DNA of 64,000 nt, from positions 154,020 through 218,019 of the forward strand of contig NZ_JAABRQ010000003.1 of NCBI RefSeq assembly GCF_011390835.1, read 5' to 3'. The stretch comes from Hydrogenophaga sp. (GTDB lineage: Bacteria > Pseudomonadota > Gammaproteobacteria > Burkholderiales > Burkholderiaceae_C). Position 1 is the stretch's first letter, and every line of letters begins with the position of its first letter. Below are positions 27,178-36,408 of the stretch, piece after piece. Under the pieces are notes generated by a model, which ran no database searches, was not told the DNA's origin, and saw only the letters and a program-made list of their open reading frames with translations. The translations under genes and the position numbers were made by a program.

Positions 27178-28581
27178 ATGGCTTCATTCGACTTCGACCT
27201 GTTTGTCATCGGCGGCGGCAGCGGTGGCGTGCGCGCCGCGCGCATGGCCGCCCAGCGCGGCGCCCGCGTGGCTCTGGCCGAGATGATGGGCACAGACGGG
27301 CTGGGTGGCACCTGCGTCAACGTGGGCTGCATTCCCAAAAAACTCTACAGCTACGCAGCGCACTACGCAGACAGCTTTCATGAGTCGGCCGGTTATGGGT
27401 GGGAGGGCGTCGCGCCTACCTTGAACTGGGCCACCCTCAAGCACAACCGCGCCAAGGAAATCGGCCGCCTGAATGGCGTCTACAGCAACCTGCTGGGCGG
27501 CTCGGGCGTGACGGTGTTCAACGGATTCGCTCGCATCGACGGCGAACACGCGATCACCCTCGCGACGCTGCACGCAGATGGCTCACCCGGGCACCAGCAC
27601 TTCACCGCCAAAAACATCTTGATCGCCACCGGCGGCACACCCTTTGTACCCCACTTCCAGGGACGTGAACACGTGATCACCTCCAACGAGGTGTTTGATC
27701 TGGAGCCGTTCCCCCAGCGCCTGCTGGTGGTGGGTGGCGGCTACATCGCCTGCGAGTTCGCCTCCATCTTCAACGGACTGGGCACGAAGGTGACGCAGCT
27801 CTACCGTGGTGAGCAGGTGTTGCGCGGTTTTGATGAAGAAATTCGCCACTTCGTCGCGGGCGAAATGATCAAGTCAGGCGTGGACTTGCGGCTCAACGCC
27901 GACGTGGTCGACGTGCGCAAGACAGCCGATGGCCTGGCCGTCGAGTGCGAGGGCGGCAGCATCGTCATGGCCGATGCGGTGCTCTACGCCACCGGCCGCA
28001 TGCCCAACGTCAAGGGTCTGGGTCTGGACACCGTGGGCGTGGCGCAGGGCGGACAGGGCGAAGTGATCGTCAACGCGCAATACCAGACCAACGTGCCCCA
28101 CATCTATGCCGTGGGCGACGTGACCAACCGCGTGCAACTCACGCCGGTCGCCTTGGGCGAGGCCATGGTGGTGGTCGACCAGCTGTTTGGTCCGGTGGCC
28201 GGCAAGCCCCCGCGGGACATGAGCTACGACTTCATCCCCACCGCCGTCTTCACCCACCCCAACATCGGCACCGTCGGCCACAGCGAAGAGAAGGCCCGCG
28301 AAAAGTTTGGCGCCATCACGGTGTTCCGCAGCGAGTTCAAGGCACTCAAGCACACGCTCTCGGGCAGCAGTGAACGCACGCTGATGAAGCTGGTCGTGGA
28401 CACCGCCAGCGACCGCGTGGTCGGCCTGCACATGGTTGGCCCCGACGCGGGCGAGATCGTGCAGGGCTTTGCGGTGGCGATGAAGGCGGGCGCGACCAAG
28501 GCGGTGTTCGACAGCACCATCGGCATCCACCCGACAGCCGCGGAAGAGTTCGTGACGATGCGCGAGGCAACCCGGAACTGA
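27178..28581 (+). CDS. gor: Glutathione-disulfide reductase
   Basis: A 467-residue FAD enzyme that reduces oxidised glutathione with NADPH. Features: FAD-binding GGGSGGVRAARMAAQRGA, redox-active disulfide GTCVNVGCIPKK at about residues 41-52, NADPH domain VVGGGYIACEFA, second FAD motif YAVGDVTNRVQLTPVAL and C-terminal catalytic HPTAAEEFVT (His-Glu). Length fits. Divergent from the SDR. It would supply the thiol pool used by the persulfide dioxygenase at the left of the window. Confidence 0.95.
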   Translation: MASFDFDLFVIGGGSGGVRAARMAAQRGARVALAEMMGTDGLGGTCVNVGCIPKKLYSYAAHYADSFHESAGYGWEGVAPTLNWATLKHNRAKEIGRLNGVYSNLLGGSGVTVFNGFARIDGEHAITLATLHADGSPGHQHFTAKNILIATGGTPFVPHFQGREHVITSNEVFDLEPFPQRLLVVGGGYIACEFASIFNGLGTKVTQLYRGEQVLRGFDEEIRHFVAGEMIKSGVDLRLNADVVDVRKTADGLAVECEGGSIVMADAVLYATGRMPNVKGLGLDTVGVAQGGQGEVIVNAQYQTNVPHIYAVGDVTNRVQLTPVALGEAMVVVDQLFGPVAGKPPRDMSYDFIPTAVFTHPNIGTVGHSEEKAREKFGAITVFRSEFKALKHTLSGSSERTLMKLVVDTASDRVVGLHMVGPDAGEIVQGFAVAMKAGATKAVFDSTIGIHPTAAEEFVTMREATRN

Positions 28582-28721
28582 CTGGCCCCTTGCTTCCCCG
28601 CTGAGTGTGGTCCTCTGCCCCCGAGGAGCTGATCCGGCTTGGGGCGGTCCGGCGCAGGATCGTTTCCCCCCTGCGAGCCGCATCCTGCGGATGCGACTCG
28701 CGGCTTCCCCGCTGCGCAGCG

Positions 28722-30026
28722 TCACGGCATCAACCACCCAATCAGCGCCACACCAAGCGCGGTGTGCGCCCACAGGCCAGGCGCCAGCCAACGCAGGTAG
28801 CGCCAGCGCCCCACCAGGCCGGCCGTGACGCTTTTGCTGAGCGCATGAACCGCCAGCGCGCCCATCACGGGGATGGCTGATGCGAGACCGGGCTCAGCGC
28901 CGGATGAGGCAAACACAGCCGCCAGGGCGGCGTGCAGATCGGCCAAAGATGCCACCAGGGTGCCGGCGATCAGGCCGGCCTGCCCCAGCCACAGGTCCAG
29001 CCCATGCACCAGCGCCTGGACGCCGGTCAGCAGCCCGGCCACGGCGGCAGCGCCCCAGAGGCTGAACATGCGGTCGTCGCCCCGCCCCGTCAAACCTTCG
29101 ATGCGCGAGCTCGACACCACGCCATCGGCCGGTTCAGGCGGTGCACCATGCACCAGCCACCACGCCCAGGCTGCAGCCAGCAAAGCCGCACTCAGCGTGG
29201 GCAACCACAACACCGCCAGCCAGGCCGGCTGCACCGCGGCAGCCACCAGCAGGACCTGCAGCTGCGTGGACACGCACGACATCAGACCGCCTCCAGCCAT
29301 GAGCCGCGCACCCGAACGCCCCTCTCGCACGGCGAGGCCTAGGGTAGCGATGGTGGCGGTGCTCGACACAAAACCCGAGGCCAGGGCCGAGAACGCCACC
29401 GCTTCGCGCGCCTGCAGGAGCCGGCGGCTCAGGTGGGCGAGCGACTGCACCGCCAGCAACAGCGCCAGCAGCTGCACGATCACATAGGGGTTGAGGACCG
29501 GGCCCCACAACGGCCGGTTGGGCACCAGTGGCAGCGCCATCAGCACCAGCGCGGCGAGGACGATGCCATCGCGCACCTCGCCCGGCCGCAGCCATTGGCT
29601 GGCGAATCGGTGCAGCGCGTCGCGCCCAGCCAGCACCGCGGTCAGCCCCACCGCCAGGCCCGCCGCCACCGGCAAGCTCCAGGCACACAACACGCCGATC
29701 AGGTAGGTAAGCAGCAGCGCAATTTCGGTCGTGGCACCCGGGTCGTCAGAGCGGTCTCGCCAGTAGGCCACCAGGCTCAGCGCAGCGACCAGCAAGGCAC
29801 CGGTGACCACCAGCCCTGGCATCGCGGTCAGCGCCGCCACCGCGCCCACCACGCTGCTCAGCGCAAAGGTGCGCAGGCCAGCAAATGCCCGACCCGGGCC
29901 ACTGCCCTTGCGCCGCTCGCGCTCGATGCCCACCAGCAGCCCGCAGCCCAGCGCGGTGGCGAGCACCGCGACCGCACCAGCCGGGTCGGCCGGCAGTGGC
30001 AAGAGCGAAGGGGGGGCGTCGAACAT
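28722..30026 (-). CDS. MgtC/SapB-DUF4010 membrane protein
   Basis: A 434-residue inner-membrane protein with about twelve hydrophobic segments. The N-terminal ~130 residues carry the MgtC signature GLLVGIERERRKG, and the rest matches DUF4010. Physiological role is not established for this architecture; MgtC itself aids growth under magnesium limitation. It is divergent from AMP nucleosidase across 45 bp. The 140 bp after its stop (28582-28721) is a GC-rich intergenic stretch with no gene. Confidence 0.85.
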   Translation of the reverse strand: MFDAPPSLLPLPADPAGAVAVLATALGCGLLVGIERERRKGSGPGRAFAGLRTFALSSVVGAVAALTAMPGLVVTGALLVAALSLVAYWRDRSDDPGATTEIALLLTYLIGVLCAWSLPVAAGLAVGLTAVLAGRDALHRFASQWLRPGEVRDGIVLAALVLMALPLVPNRPLWGPVLNPYVIVQLLALLLAVQSLAHLSRRLLQAREAVAFSALASGFVSSTATIATLGLAVREGRSGARLMAGGGLMSCVSTQLQVLLVAAAVQPAWLAVLWLPTLSAALLAAAWAWWLVHGAPPEPADGVVSSSRIEGLTGRGDDRMFSLWGAAAVAGLLTGVQALVHGLDLWLGQAGLIAGTLVASLADLHAALAAVFASSGAEPGLASAIPVMGALAVHALSKSVTAGLVGRWRYLRWLAPGLWAHTALGVALIGWLMP

Positions 30027-30071
30027 CCTGTCAAGTCGGGGGTGTCACGGTGCAGGGTCACAATAGTCGCC

Positions 30072-31559
30072 ATGCACAAGACACCTGACTTTACCGCCCC
30101 GGTCCTCTACCGCGATCCAGCCGCCGCCCTGGCCCAGGTGCAGGCGATTTACCAGCGCGCCGTGGACCATTTGCGCGCCGCCATGCGCGGATTTGTGGCT
30201 GGCGAAGACTTCCAGGGCAGCCGCGTGCGCGCCTGCTACCCCTTTGTGCGCCTGCACACGCAGAGCACGTCGCACCAGGGTTCTGGACGCTTGAGCTACG
30301 GCTTCGTCGCGGGCCCTGGCCGCTTCGAGACGACGATCACCCGGCCCGACCTTTATGGCGGCTACCTGCTGGAGCAGTTCAGCCTGCTGCTGGCCAATCA
30401 CGGTGGCGAACTGGAGGTGGGCATCAGCGCTCAGCCGATCCCGATCCATTTTTCGTTTGCCGATCATGAGCATGTGGAAGGCCAGCTCAGCGCCGAGCGC
30501 CGCGCCCTGATGCGCGACGTCTTCGACCTGCCCGACCTCACCGCCATGGATGACGGCATCGCCAACGGCACGCACGAGCCCCGTTCGGGCGAGGCGCAGC
30601 CGCTGGCCCTGTTCACCGCGCCGCGGGTGGACTATTCGCTGCAGCGCTTGCGCCACTACACCGGCACCGCGCCCGAGTGGTTCCAGAACTTCGTGCTGTT
30701 CACCAATTACCAGTTCTACATCGACGAGTTCATCAAACTGGGCCACGCCGAGATGGCCAGCCCCCACAGCGAATACACCGCATTCATCGAGCCCGGCAAT
30801 GTGGTGACCCGGCGTGTGGACCGGCCGTCTGAAGCGGGCGACGAGCTCGGCGCCGCCCCGCCCCGGCTGCCGCAAATGCCGGCATACCACCTGATGCGCG
30901 CCGACCGCAGCGGCATCACCTTGGTCAACATCGGCGTAGGCCCGTCCAACGCCAAGACCATCACCGACCACATCGCCGTGCTGCGGCCCCACGCCTGGCT
31001 CATGATCGGCCACTGCGCTGGTCTGCGCAGCACGCAGCAGCTGGGCGACTACGTGCTGGCGCACGCCTATGTGCGCGAAGACCATGTGCTCGACGAAGAG
31101 CTGCCGCTGTGGGTGCCGATTCCGGCCCTGGCCGAGATCCAGCTTGCGCTGGAGGCCGCGGTGGCCGACGTCACAGGCGTGCCACCCCAGGAGCTCAAGC
31201 GCATCATGCGCACCGGCACCGTGGCCAGCACCGACAACCGCAACTGGGAGCTGCTACCCGACAACACGCCGCAACGCCGCTTCAGCCAGAGCCGCGCGGT
31301 TGCGCTGGACATGGAGAGCGCCACCATCGCCGCCAACGGCTTTCGCTTCCGCGTGCCCTATGGCACCCTGCTCTGCGTGAGCGACAAGCCGCTGCACGGC
31401 GAAATCAAGCTACCGGGCATGGCCAACCATTTCTACCGCGAGCGCGTCGACCAACACCTGCGCATCGGCATCCGCGCCGTCGAACGGCTGCGCCAGGGCG
31501 GCGCCGGCCAGCTGCACAGCCGCAAGCTGCGCAGTTTTGCTGAAGTAGCCTTCCAGTAA
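30072..31559 (+). CDS. amn: AMP nucleosidase
   Basis: A 495-residue enzyme that hydrolyses AMP to adenine and ribose-5-phosphate, regulating the adenylate pool. It has the family-specific N-terminal domain (GRLSYGFVAGPGRFETTITRP) and the nucleoside phosphorylase-like C-terminal domain (LVNIGVGPSNAKTITDHIAVLRPHAWLMIGHCAGLR, ALDMESATIAANGFRFRVPYGTLLCVSDKP). The start at 30072 gives a family-length protein; the frame stays open upstream to 29433 but that part is antisense to the DUF4010 gene. MscS follows 20 bp after. Confidence 0.95.
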   Translation: MHKTPDFTAPVLYRDPAAALAQVQAIYQRAVDHLRAAMRGFVAGEDFQGSRVRACYPFVRLHTQSTSHQGSGRLSYGFVAGPGRFETTITRPDLYGGYLLEQFSLLLANHGGELEVGISAQPIPIHFSFADHEHVEGQLSAERRALMRDVFDLPDLTAMDDGIANGTHEPRSGEAQPLALFTAPRVDYSLQRLRHYTGTAPEWFQNFVLFTNYQFYIDEFIKLGHAEMASPHSEYTAFIEPGNVVTRRVDRPSEAGDELGAAPPRLPQMPAYHLMRADRSGITLVNIGVGPSNAKTITDHIAVLRPHAWLMIGHCAGLRSTQQLGDYVLAHAYVREDHVLDEELPLWVPIPALAEIQLALEAAVADVTGVPPQELKRIMRTGTVASTDNRNWELLPDNTPQRRFSQSRAVALDMESATIAANGFRFRVPYGTLLCVSDKPLHGEIKLPGMANHFYRERVDQHLRIGIRAVERLRQGGAGQLHSRKLRSFAEVAFQ

Positions 31560-31579
31560 CCCACGCCTCACAGAACCGC

Positions 31580-32683
31580 ATGCAACCGATCCGAGAATTC
31601 TTCGTCCAGACCTTTGGTATTGAAGCCTGGCTGGCGATGCTGCTGGCCATTGTGGTCATCGCCTTGCTGGTGAGCCATGCCGCCCGCCTGTTGTTCAACC
31701 AGCTCGACCGCTGGACCCACCAATCCCGGAATGCCTGGGATGAGGCGCTGGCCGAAGCCGCCCGCCGACCCACACATCTGCTGATCTGGATCGTCGCACT
31801 GGCGTGGATAGCCCGCGTCGTGCTGGTGCAATGGCCCGACCTGGACTTCGGGGAGGAGCGGGTGCAGATCCGCAACGTGGCCATCGTGGTCGCAGTGGCC
31901 TGGTTTTTCTGGCGCTTCATCCACCTCATGACACGCGGCACCGTGGACCGAGGCCGCGAAGGTGGGCAGGAATTTGACATCACCACCGTATACGCGCTCA
32001 GCAAGCTGGGGCGACTGCTGGTGGTCATCGTCACGGTCATCACCGTGGCACACAATCTGGGGCTCAACATCGGCGCCCTGCTCGCGCTCGGCGGCGTGGG
32101 TGGACTTGCCGTCGGTCTGGCAGCCAAAGACCTGCTGGCCAACTTTTTCGGCGGCCTCACCATCTACCTGGACCGGCCGTTCAGCGTCGGCGAATGGATC
32201 CGCTCGCCCGACAAGAGTATTGAAGGCACGGTGGAGTACATCAGCTGGCGCCACACGCGCATCCGCGCCTTCAACAAGAACCCGATCTACGTGCCCAACG
32301 CCGTCTTCACCACCATCGTGGTGGAGAACCCCTCGCGCATGAGTCACCGGCGCATCAAGGAGACACTGGGGCTGCGCTACGACGACTTTGCCCAGGTAGA
32401 GACCATCGTGGCAGAGATCAAAACCATGCTCCACGAACACCCCGACATCGACAACACCCAGACCCTGATCGTCAACTTCACCCAGTTCGGCGCCAGCTCG
32501 CTCGACATCATGATCTACACCTTCACCAAGACCCGGAAATGGGTCGAGTACCACGCGGTCAAACAAGCCGTGTTGCTTGAGATCGGCCAGATCGTCGCCC
32601 GCCATGGGGCCGAGATCGCCTTCCCGACGCAGACGCTGCACCTGGCCCCGCCGGCCGAGCCGCCTCCGGCGGCCGCCAGCTGA
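31580..32683 (+). CDS. Mechanosensitive ion channel, MscS family
   Basis: A 367-residue small-conductance channel. It has four or so hydrophobic segments near the N-terminus (around 16-35, 65-85, 105-122, 150-175) followed by the pore helix region LALGGVGGLAVGLAAKDLLANFFGGL with its Gly/Ala ladder, the beta domain (DRPFSVGEWIRSPDKS, GTVEYISWRHTRIR) and the cytoplasmic cage. Length is longer than MscS of E. coli, similar to YnaI-like channels. It follows amn by 20 bp, likely cotranscribed. Confidence 0.92.
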   Translation: MQPIREFFVQTFGIEAWLAMLLAIVVIALLVSHAARLLFNQLDRWTHQSRNAWDEALAEAARRPTHLLIWIVALAWIARVVLVQWPDLDFGEERVQIRNVAIVVAVAWFFWRFIHLMTRGTVDRGREGGQEFDITTVYALSKLGRLLVVIVTVITVAHNLGLNIGALLALGGVGGLAVGLAAKDLLANFFGGLTIYLDRPFSVGEWIRSPDKSIEGTVEYISWRHTRIRAFNKNPIYVPNAVFTTIVVENPSRMSHRRIKETLGLRYDDFAQVETIVAEIKTMLHEHPDIDNTQTLIVNFTQFGASSLDIMIYTFTKTRKWVEYHAVKQAVLLEIGQIVARHGAEIAFPTQTLHLAPPAEPPPAAAS

Positions 32684-32799
32684 CAGGCATACGTCGCCGG
32701 CGCGACCCATTGACCGGAACTTCACCCGGCCTTGACGAACCGGACACACCTGCGCGCCAGAATGAATCCGAGCATCCCCGCGCCTGACCCCCTGCCCCC

Positions 32800-34275
32800 A
32801 TGACACGCCACCTCCCCACCACACCCGATACCGCCAGCACATTGCCGCGCTGGCTGGGGCTCGCTGGCCTGGCGCTGCTGTTGTCGGGCTGCGCCAGCCT
32901 GCGTCCGCCAGCGCCAGCGCCAGCACCCGTCGACACCGCCCTGCCCACCGCATGGACGGCTGCGCCGGCTGCGGCCACCGCGTCGCCCGCCGACCTGGCT
33001 CGCTGGTGGACCCGCTTTGACGACCCCACGCTCACCACGCTGGTCGAACAGGCCATGTTGCGCAACACCAGCGTGCAAAGCGCGCAGGCTGCGCTGGCGC
33101 AGGCCCGGGCGCAGCGCGATGTGCAGGCGGCCCAGCTCGGCCCCTCGCTGGGCGCCTCGGCCTCGGCACGCCGCAGCAGGGCCAGCGGGCAGGACGCCAG
33201 CAACAACTTCCAGGCGGGTTTTGATGCCAGCTGGGAACCCGATTTGTTCGGCGGCAACCGCAGCGCCGCCAACGCCAGCGAGGCTGACGCGCGTGCCGCC
33301 GCCAGCAACCTCGCCAATGTGCAGGTCTCGCTTGCCGCCGAGGTGGCGGTGAACCTGATCGAGCTGCGCGGTCTGCAGACGCGCCTGGCAATCGCACGCA
33401 GCAACCTCGCGGCGCAAACCGAAACCCTGCAAATCACCCGCTGGCGCGCCCAGGCAGGCCTGGCCGCCTCGCTGGATGTGGAGCAGGCGGTGGCCGCGAG
33501 CGAACAGACCGCCGCGCAACTGCCCGCCCTGCAGAGTGGCATCAGCCAGGCGATGAACGCGCTGGCGGTGCTCACCGGCGACGCCCCGGGCGCGCTCCAG
33601 AACCAGCTCGGCGCAGCCTCACCCATTCCCCTCGCTCCAGCGGACCTCGCGCTGGCTTTCCCCACCGAGACCCTGAGGCAACGGCCCGACGTGCGCAGCG
33701 CCGAATCGCGTGTGGCCGCAGCGCTGGCCCGCGTGGCGGTGGCCGACGCCGCGCGCTACCCCAGCTTTCGGCTCAGCGGCTCGCTCGGCCTCTCCGCGCT
33801 CACCCTGGGTGGCCTCACCAATGGCGCCTCGGTGGTCAACAGCCTGCTGGCGAGCCTGTCGGTGCCGCTGTTCGACGGCGGCGCCAGCGAAGCCCAGGTG
33901 CGCGCACAGGAAGCGGCGCTGGACCAGGCCCGCGTGGCCTACCGGGCGGCGGTGCTCGCCGCGCTGAAGGATGTGGAAGACACGCTGGTGTCGCTGCAAG
34001 GCAATCGCGAGCGCCTGGCGCGCCTGCAAGCCGCCAGCGAGGCCGCGGCCAACGCCGAGCTGCTCGCGCGTCAGCGCTTCCAGAGCGGGCTGATCGACTT
34101 CACCACCGTGCTCTCCACACAGCGCACCCTGCTGTCCACGCAAGACAGCGTGGCCACCGCCCAGACCAGCTTGAGCGGCGACCACGTGCGTCTGTTCAAA
34201 GCCCTCGGTGGTGGGTGGACACCCGACGCCGACACCGAATCTCCTGGCGGTCAGACACCCGCCACTACCCGCTGA
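32800..34275 (+). CDS. RND-type outer membrane efflux lipoprotein (NodT family)
   Basis: Outer-membrane channel of 491 residues with a lipoprotein signal peptide (LALLLSGCASLRPP; Cys at about residue 31). Two tandem OEP repeats with long coiled coils follow, including WEPDLFGGNRSAANASEADARAA and VPLFDGGASEAQVRAQEAALDQARVAYR. It opens the four-gene exporter operon: an adaptor starts 20 bp later, then ATPase and permease. It pairs with a MacB-type ABC pump rather than an RND pump here, which is less usual for NodT-type channels. Substrate unknown. Confidence 0.9.
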   Translation: MTRHLPTTPDTASTLPRWLGLAGLALLLSGCASLRPPAPAPAPVDTALPTAWTAAPAAATASPADLARWWTRFDDPTLTTLVEQAMLRNTSVQSAQAALAQARAQRDVQAAQLGPSLGASASARRSRASGQDASNNFQAGFDASWEPDLFGGNRSAANASEADARAAASNLANVQVSLAAEVAVNLIELRGLQTRLAIARSNLAAQTETLQITRWRAQAGLAASLDVEQAVAASEQTAAQLPALQSGISQAMNALAVLTGDAPGALQNQLGAASPIPLAPADLALAFPTETLRQRPDVRSAESRVAAALARVAVADAARYPSFRLSGSLGLSALTLGGLTNGASVVNSLLASLSVPLFDGGASEAQVRAQEAALDQARVAYRAAVLAALKDVEDTLVSLQGNRERLARLQAASEAAANAELLARQRFQSGLIDFTTVLSTQRTLLSTQDSVATAQTSLSGDHVRLFKALGGGWTPDADTESPGGQTPATTR

Positions 34276-34295
34276 GCCCGCTCACATCGCTCCCC

Positions 34296-35594
34296 ATGAA
34301 CCAGCCTGCTCCCGCCACCACCGATCCCGCACTGCAAGCCCTGCTCGGCGCCGAAGCCGCGCCGCGCTGGTGGCGTCGCCCCAGCTTGTGGCTGGGCTTG
34401 CTGGCGCTGGCGCTGATCGCCGGTGGGCTCTATCTCTGGCAAGCGCGCCAGACCACCAGCCAGGCGCCGATCTACGTCACCGAGGCCCTGCGCACCGGCA
34501 ACCTCACGCTCACGGTGTCGGCCAATGGCACGCTGCAGCCTACGCGCTCGGTCAATGTGGGCAGCGAGCTGTCGGGCACGGTCAAGCGTGTGCTGGTCGA
34601 CGTGAACGACCGCATCAAAGCCGGCCAGGTGCTGGTGGAGCTGGACGCCGCCAAGTTCTCCGACCAGGTGCAGCGCTCACGCGCCTCGCTGGCGGCTGCC
34701 CAGGCGCAGCTGGCGCAAAGCCGTGCCACGGTGCAGGAGGCGCAGGCCACCCTGGCACGTTTCGAGGAAGTGGGGCGTCTCTCTGGCGGCAAGGTGCCTT
34801 CGGCCACCGAGCTGGACAGCGCGCGCGCCGGGGTCGAGCGGGCACGGGCTGCGCAGGCCAGCGCCGAAGCCAATGTGACGGTGGCGCGCGCTGCGCTGTC
34901 CACCGACGAGACCAACCTGTCCAAGGCGTCGATCCGCTCACCCATTGACGGCGTGGTGCTCTCACGCTCGGTGGACCCGGGCAATGCGGTAGCGGCGTCG
35001 CTGCAAGCCGTCACCCTGTTTTCTGTGGCAGAAAATCTGGCGCAGCTGCGGCTGGACGTGAACGTGGACGAAGCCGACGTGGGCGCGGTCAAGCCGGGCC
35101 AGAAAGCCAGCTTCACCGTCAGCGCCTACCCGGCACGCCGCTACCCGGCCACCATCCAGCGCGTGGATTTTGGATCGACCAAAACCGACAACGTGGTGAC
35201 CTACGTGACCACGCTGGAGGTGGACAACAGCGACCTCAGCCTGCGCCCGGGCATGACCGCCTCGGCCACCATCGTGGCCACCGAACGCAACGGCGTGCTG
35301 CTGGTGCCCAACACCGCGCTGCGCTTCAACCCCACCCGCATCGATGCGCAGACTGTCGGCAGCACCAGCATCCTTAGCCGCATGTTTGCGCGTCCCTCGC
35401 GCCCCGGCGCCCGCAAGTCCGCCGGCAACGACCCGCGCGCGCCCGGCCAACGCCAGATCTGGATCCTGAAAGACGGCGAGCCCACTGCGTTGAACGTGAC
35501 CACTGGCATCAGCGACGGCCGCAGCACTGAAGTCAGCGGCGACGGCCTTGAAGCGGGCCTGGCCGTGATCGTCGACCAGCGGGCAGGGCAATGA
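34296..35594 (+). CDS. macA: MacA-like periplasmic adaptor (membrane fusion protein)
   Basis: A 432-residue adaptor with one N-terminal anchor (SLWLGLLALALIAGGLYLW, about 31-49), a lipoyl/barrel-sandwich half (NGTLQPTRSVNVGSELSGTV), an alpha-hairpin of about 90 residues, then the second lipoyl half (IRSPIDGVVLSRSVDPGN) and beta barrel. A disordered Arg/Pro-rich loop (around residues 360-385) is inserted near the C-terminus. It connects the outer membrane factor before it with the ATPase and permease after it. MacA is the closest family; substrate not inferable. Confidence 0.9.
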   Translation: MNQPAPATTDPALQALLGAEAAPRWWRRPSLWLGLLALALIAGGLYLWQARQTTSQAPIYVTEALRTGNLTLTVSANGTLQPTRSVNVGSELSGTVKRVLVDVNDRIKAGQVLVELDAAKFSDQVQRSRASLAAAQAQLAQSRATVQEAQATLARFEEVGRLSGGKVPSATELDSARAGVERARAAQASAEANVTVARAALSTDETNLSKASIRSPIDGVVLSRSVDPGNAVAASLQAVTLFSVAENLAQLRLDVNVDEADVGAVKPGQKASFTVSAYPARRYPATIQRVDFGSTKTDNVVTYVTTLEVDNSDLSLRPGMTASATIVATERNGVLLVPNTALRFNPTRIDAQTVGSTSILSRMFARPSRPGARKSAGNDPRAPGQRQIWILKDGEPTALNVTTGISDGRSTEVSGDGLEAGLAVIVDQRAGQ

Positions 35595-35683
35595 TCCGGG
35601 ATGACCCCCACTGCGAATCGCTGCCCCCCGAGGGGGCCGAGCCTGCCTTGACGCCGCCAGGCGGCAGTCCCGATGGAACTCAA
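35595..35683. repeat. GC-rich spacer with Comamonadaceae-type inverted motif
   Basis: Holds CTGCCCCCCGAGGGGGCC and GCCGCCAGGCGGCAG, resembling GC-rich intergenic elements elsewhere in the window. The reading frame of the ATPase is open across it from an ATG at 35591 overlapping the adaptor stop, so the spacer could be translated as an odd N-terminal tail, but ABC homology starts only at 35684. Confidence 0.45.
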
Positions 35684-36406
35684 ATGCCTTTGATCAGGCT
35701 TCGTGGCATCACCAAGGTTTATGGCCAGGGCGCCACCGCGTTCCAAGCGCTCAAGGGGGTGGACCTGGACATCGAGCGCGGGGAGTTCGTGGCCATCATG
35801 GGGCCCAGCGGCTCGGGCAAGTCCACCGCCATGAACACGCTGGGCTGCCTCGACACGCCGACCACCGGGACTTACGCATTCAATGGCGTGCAGGTGCAGT
35901 CGCTCAGCCGCGACCAGCGCGCGCTGCTGCGCCGCCGTTACCTCGGCTTCGTGTTCCAGGGCTTCAACCTGCTGGCGCGCACCTCGGCGCAGGAAAACGT
36001 GGAGTTACCGCTGATCTACCGCGGTGAGCCCACAGCCAAACGCCACACCATGGCCGCGCGCGCGCTCGACGCCGTCGGTCTCAAGGGCTGGGAGCACCAC
36101 ACGCCCAGTGAACTGTCCGGCGGCCAGCAGCAGCGCGTGGCGATCGCGCGCGCCATCGTCACCGAGCCGGCCGTGCTACTGGCCGACGAGCCCACCGGCA
36201 ACCTTGACACCGCGCGCAGCAAAGAAATCATGGAGCTACTCTGGCACCTGAATGCCGAGCAGGGCATTACCGTGCTCATGGTCACGCACGAAGCAGAAAT
36301 GGCCGCCTACGCGCGGCGGGTGGTGCGCTTTGTCGATGGCGTGATCGCCAGCGACGAACGCAACCCGCACCCGATGGCCCTGCAAGCAGCGAAGGCAGAG
36401 GCCTGA
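35684..36406 (+). CDS. ABC transporter ATPase, MacB/LolD type
   Basis: A 240-residue ATPase of the exporter. Walker [10 protein letters not shown] (residues about 43-51), Q-loop FQGFNLL, signature [14 protein letters not shown] and Walker [13 protein letters not shown] are intact. The protein equals the N-terminal half of MacB. The start at 35684 is chosen because homology ([14 protein letters not shown]) begins there. It is followed 2 bp later by the permease, so MacB is encoded here as two separate polypeptides. Confidence 0.9.
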   Translation: MPLIRLRGITKVYGQGATAFQALKGVDLDIERGEFVAIMGPSGSGKSTAMNTLGCLDTPTTGTYAFNGVQVQSLSRDQRALLRRRYLGFVFQGFNLLARTSAQENVELPLIYRGEPTAKRHTMAARALDAVGLKGWEHHTPSELSGGQQQRVAIARAIVTEPAVLLADEPTGNLDTARSKEIMELLWHLNAEQGITVLMVTHEAEMAAYARRVVRFVDGVIASDERNPHPMALQAAKAEA

Positions 36407-36408
36407 TC

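Noticed and set aside
29433..30071. Long N-terminal extension of the AMP nucleosidase frame
   Set aside because: It runs antisense through the DUF4010 gene, has low-complexity composition and no homology; a family-matching start lies at 30072.
35591..35683. ATG at 35591 as start of the exporter ATPase
   Set aside because: The intervening residues derive from a GC-rich spacer without ABC homology; ABC-ATPase similarity begins at 35684.
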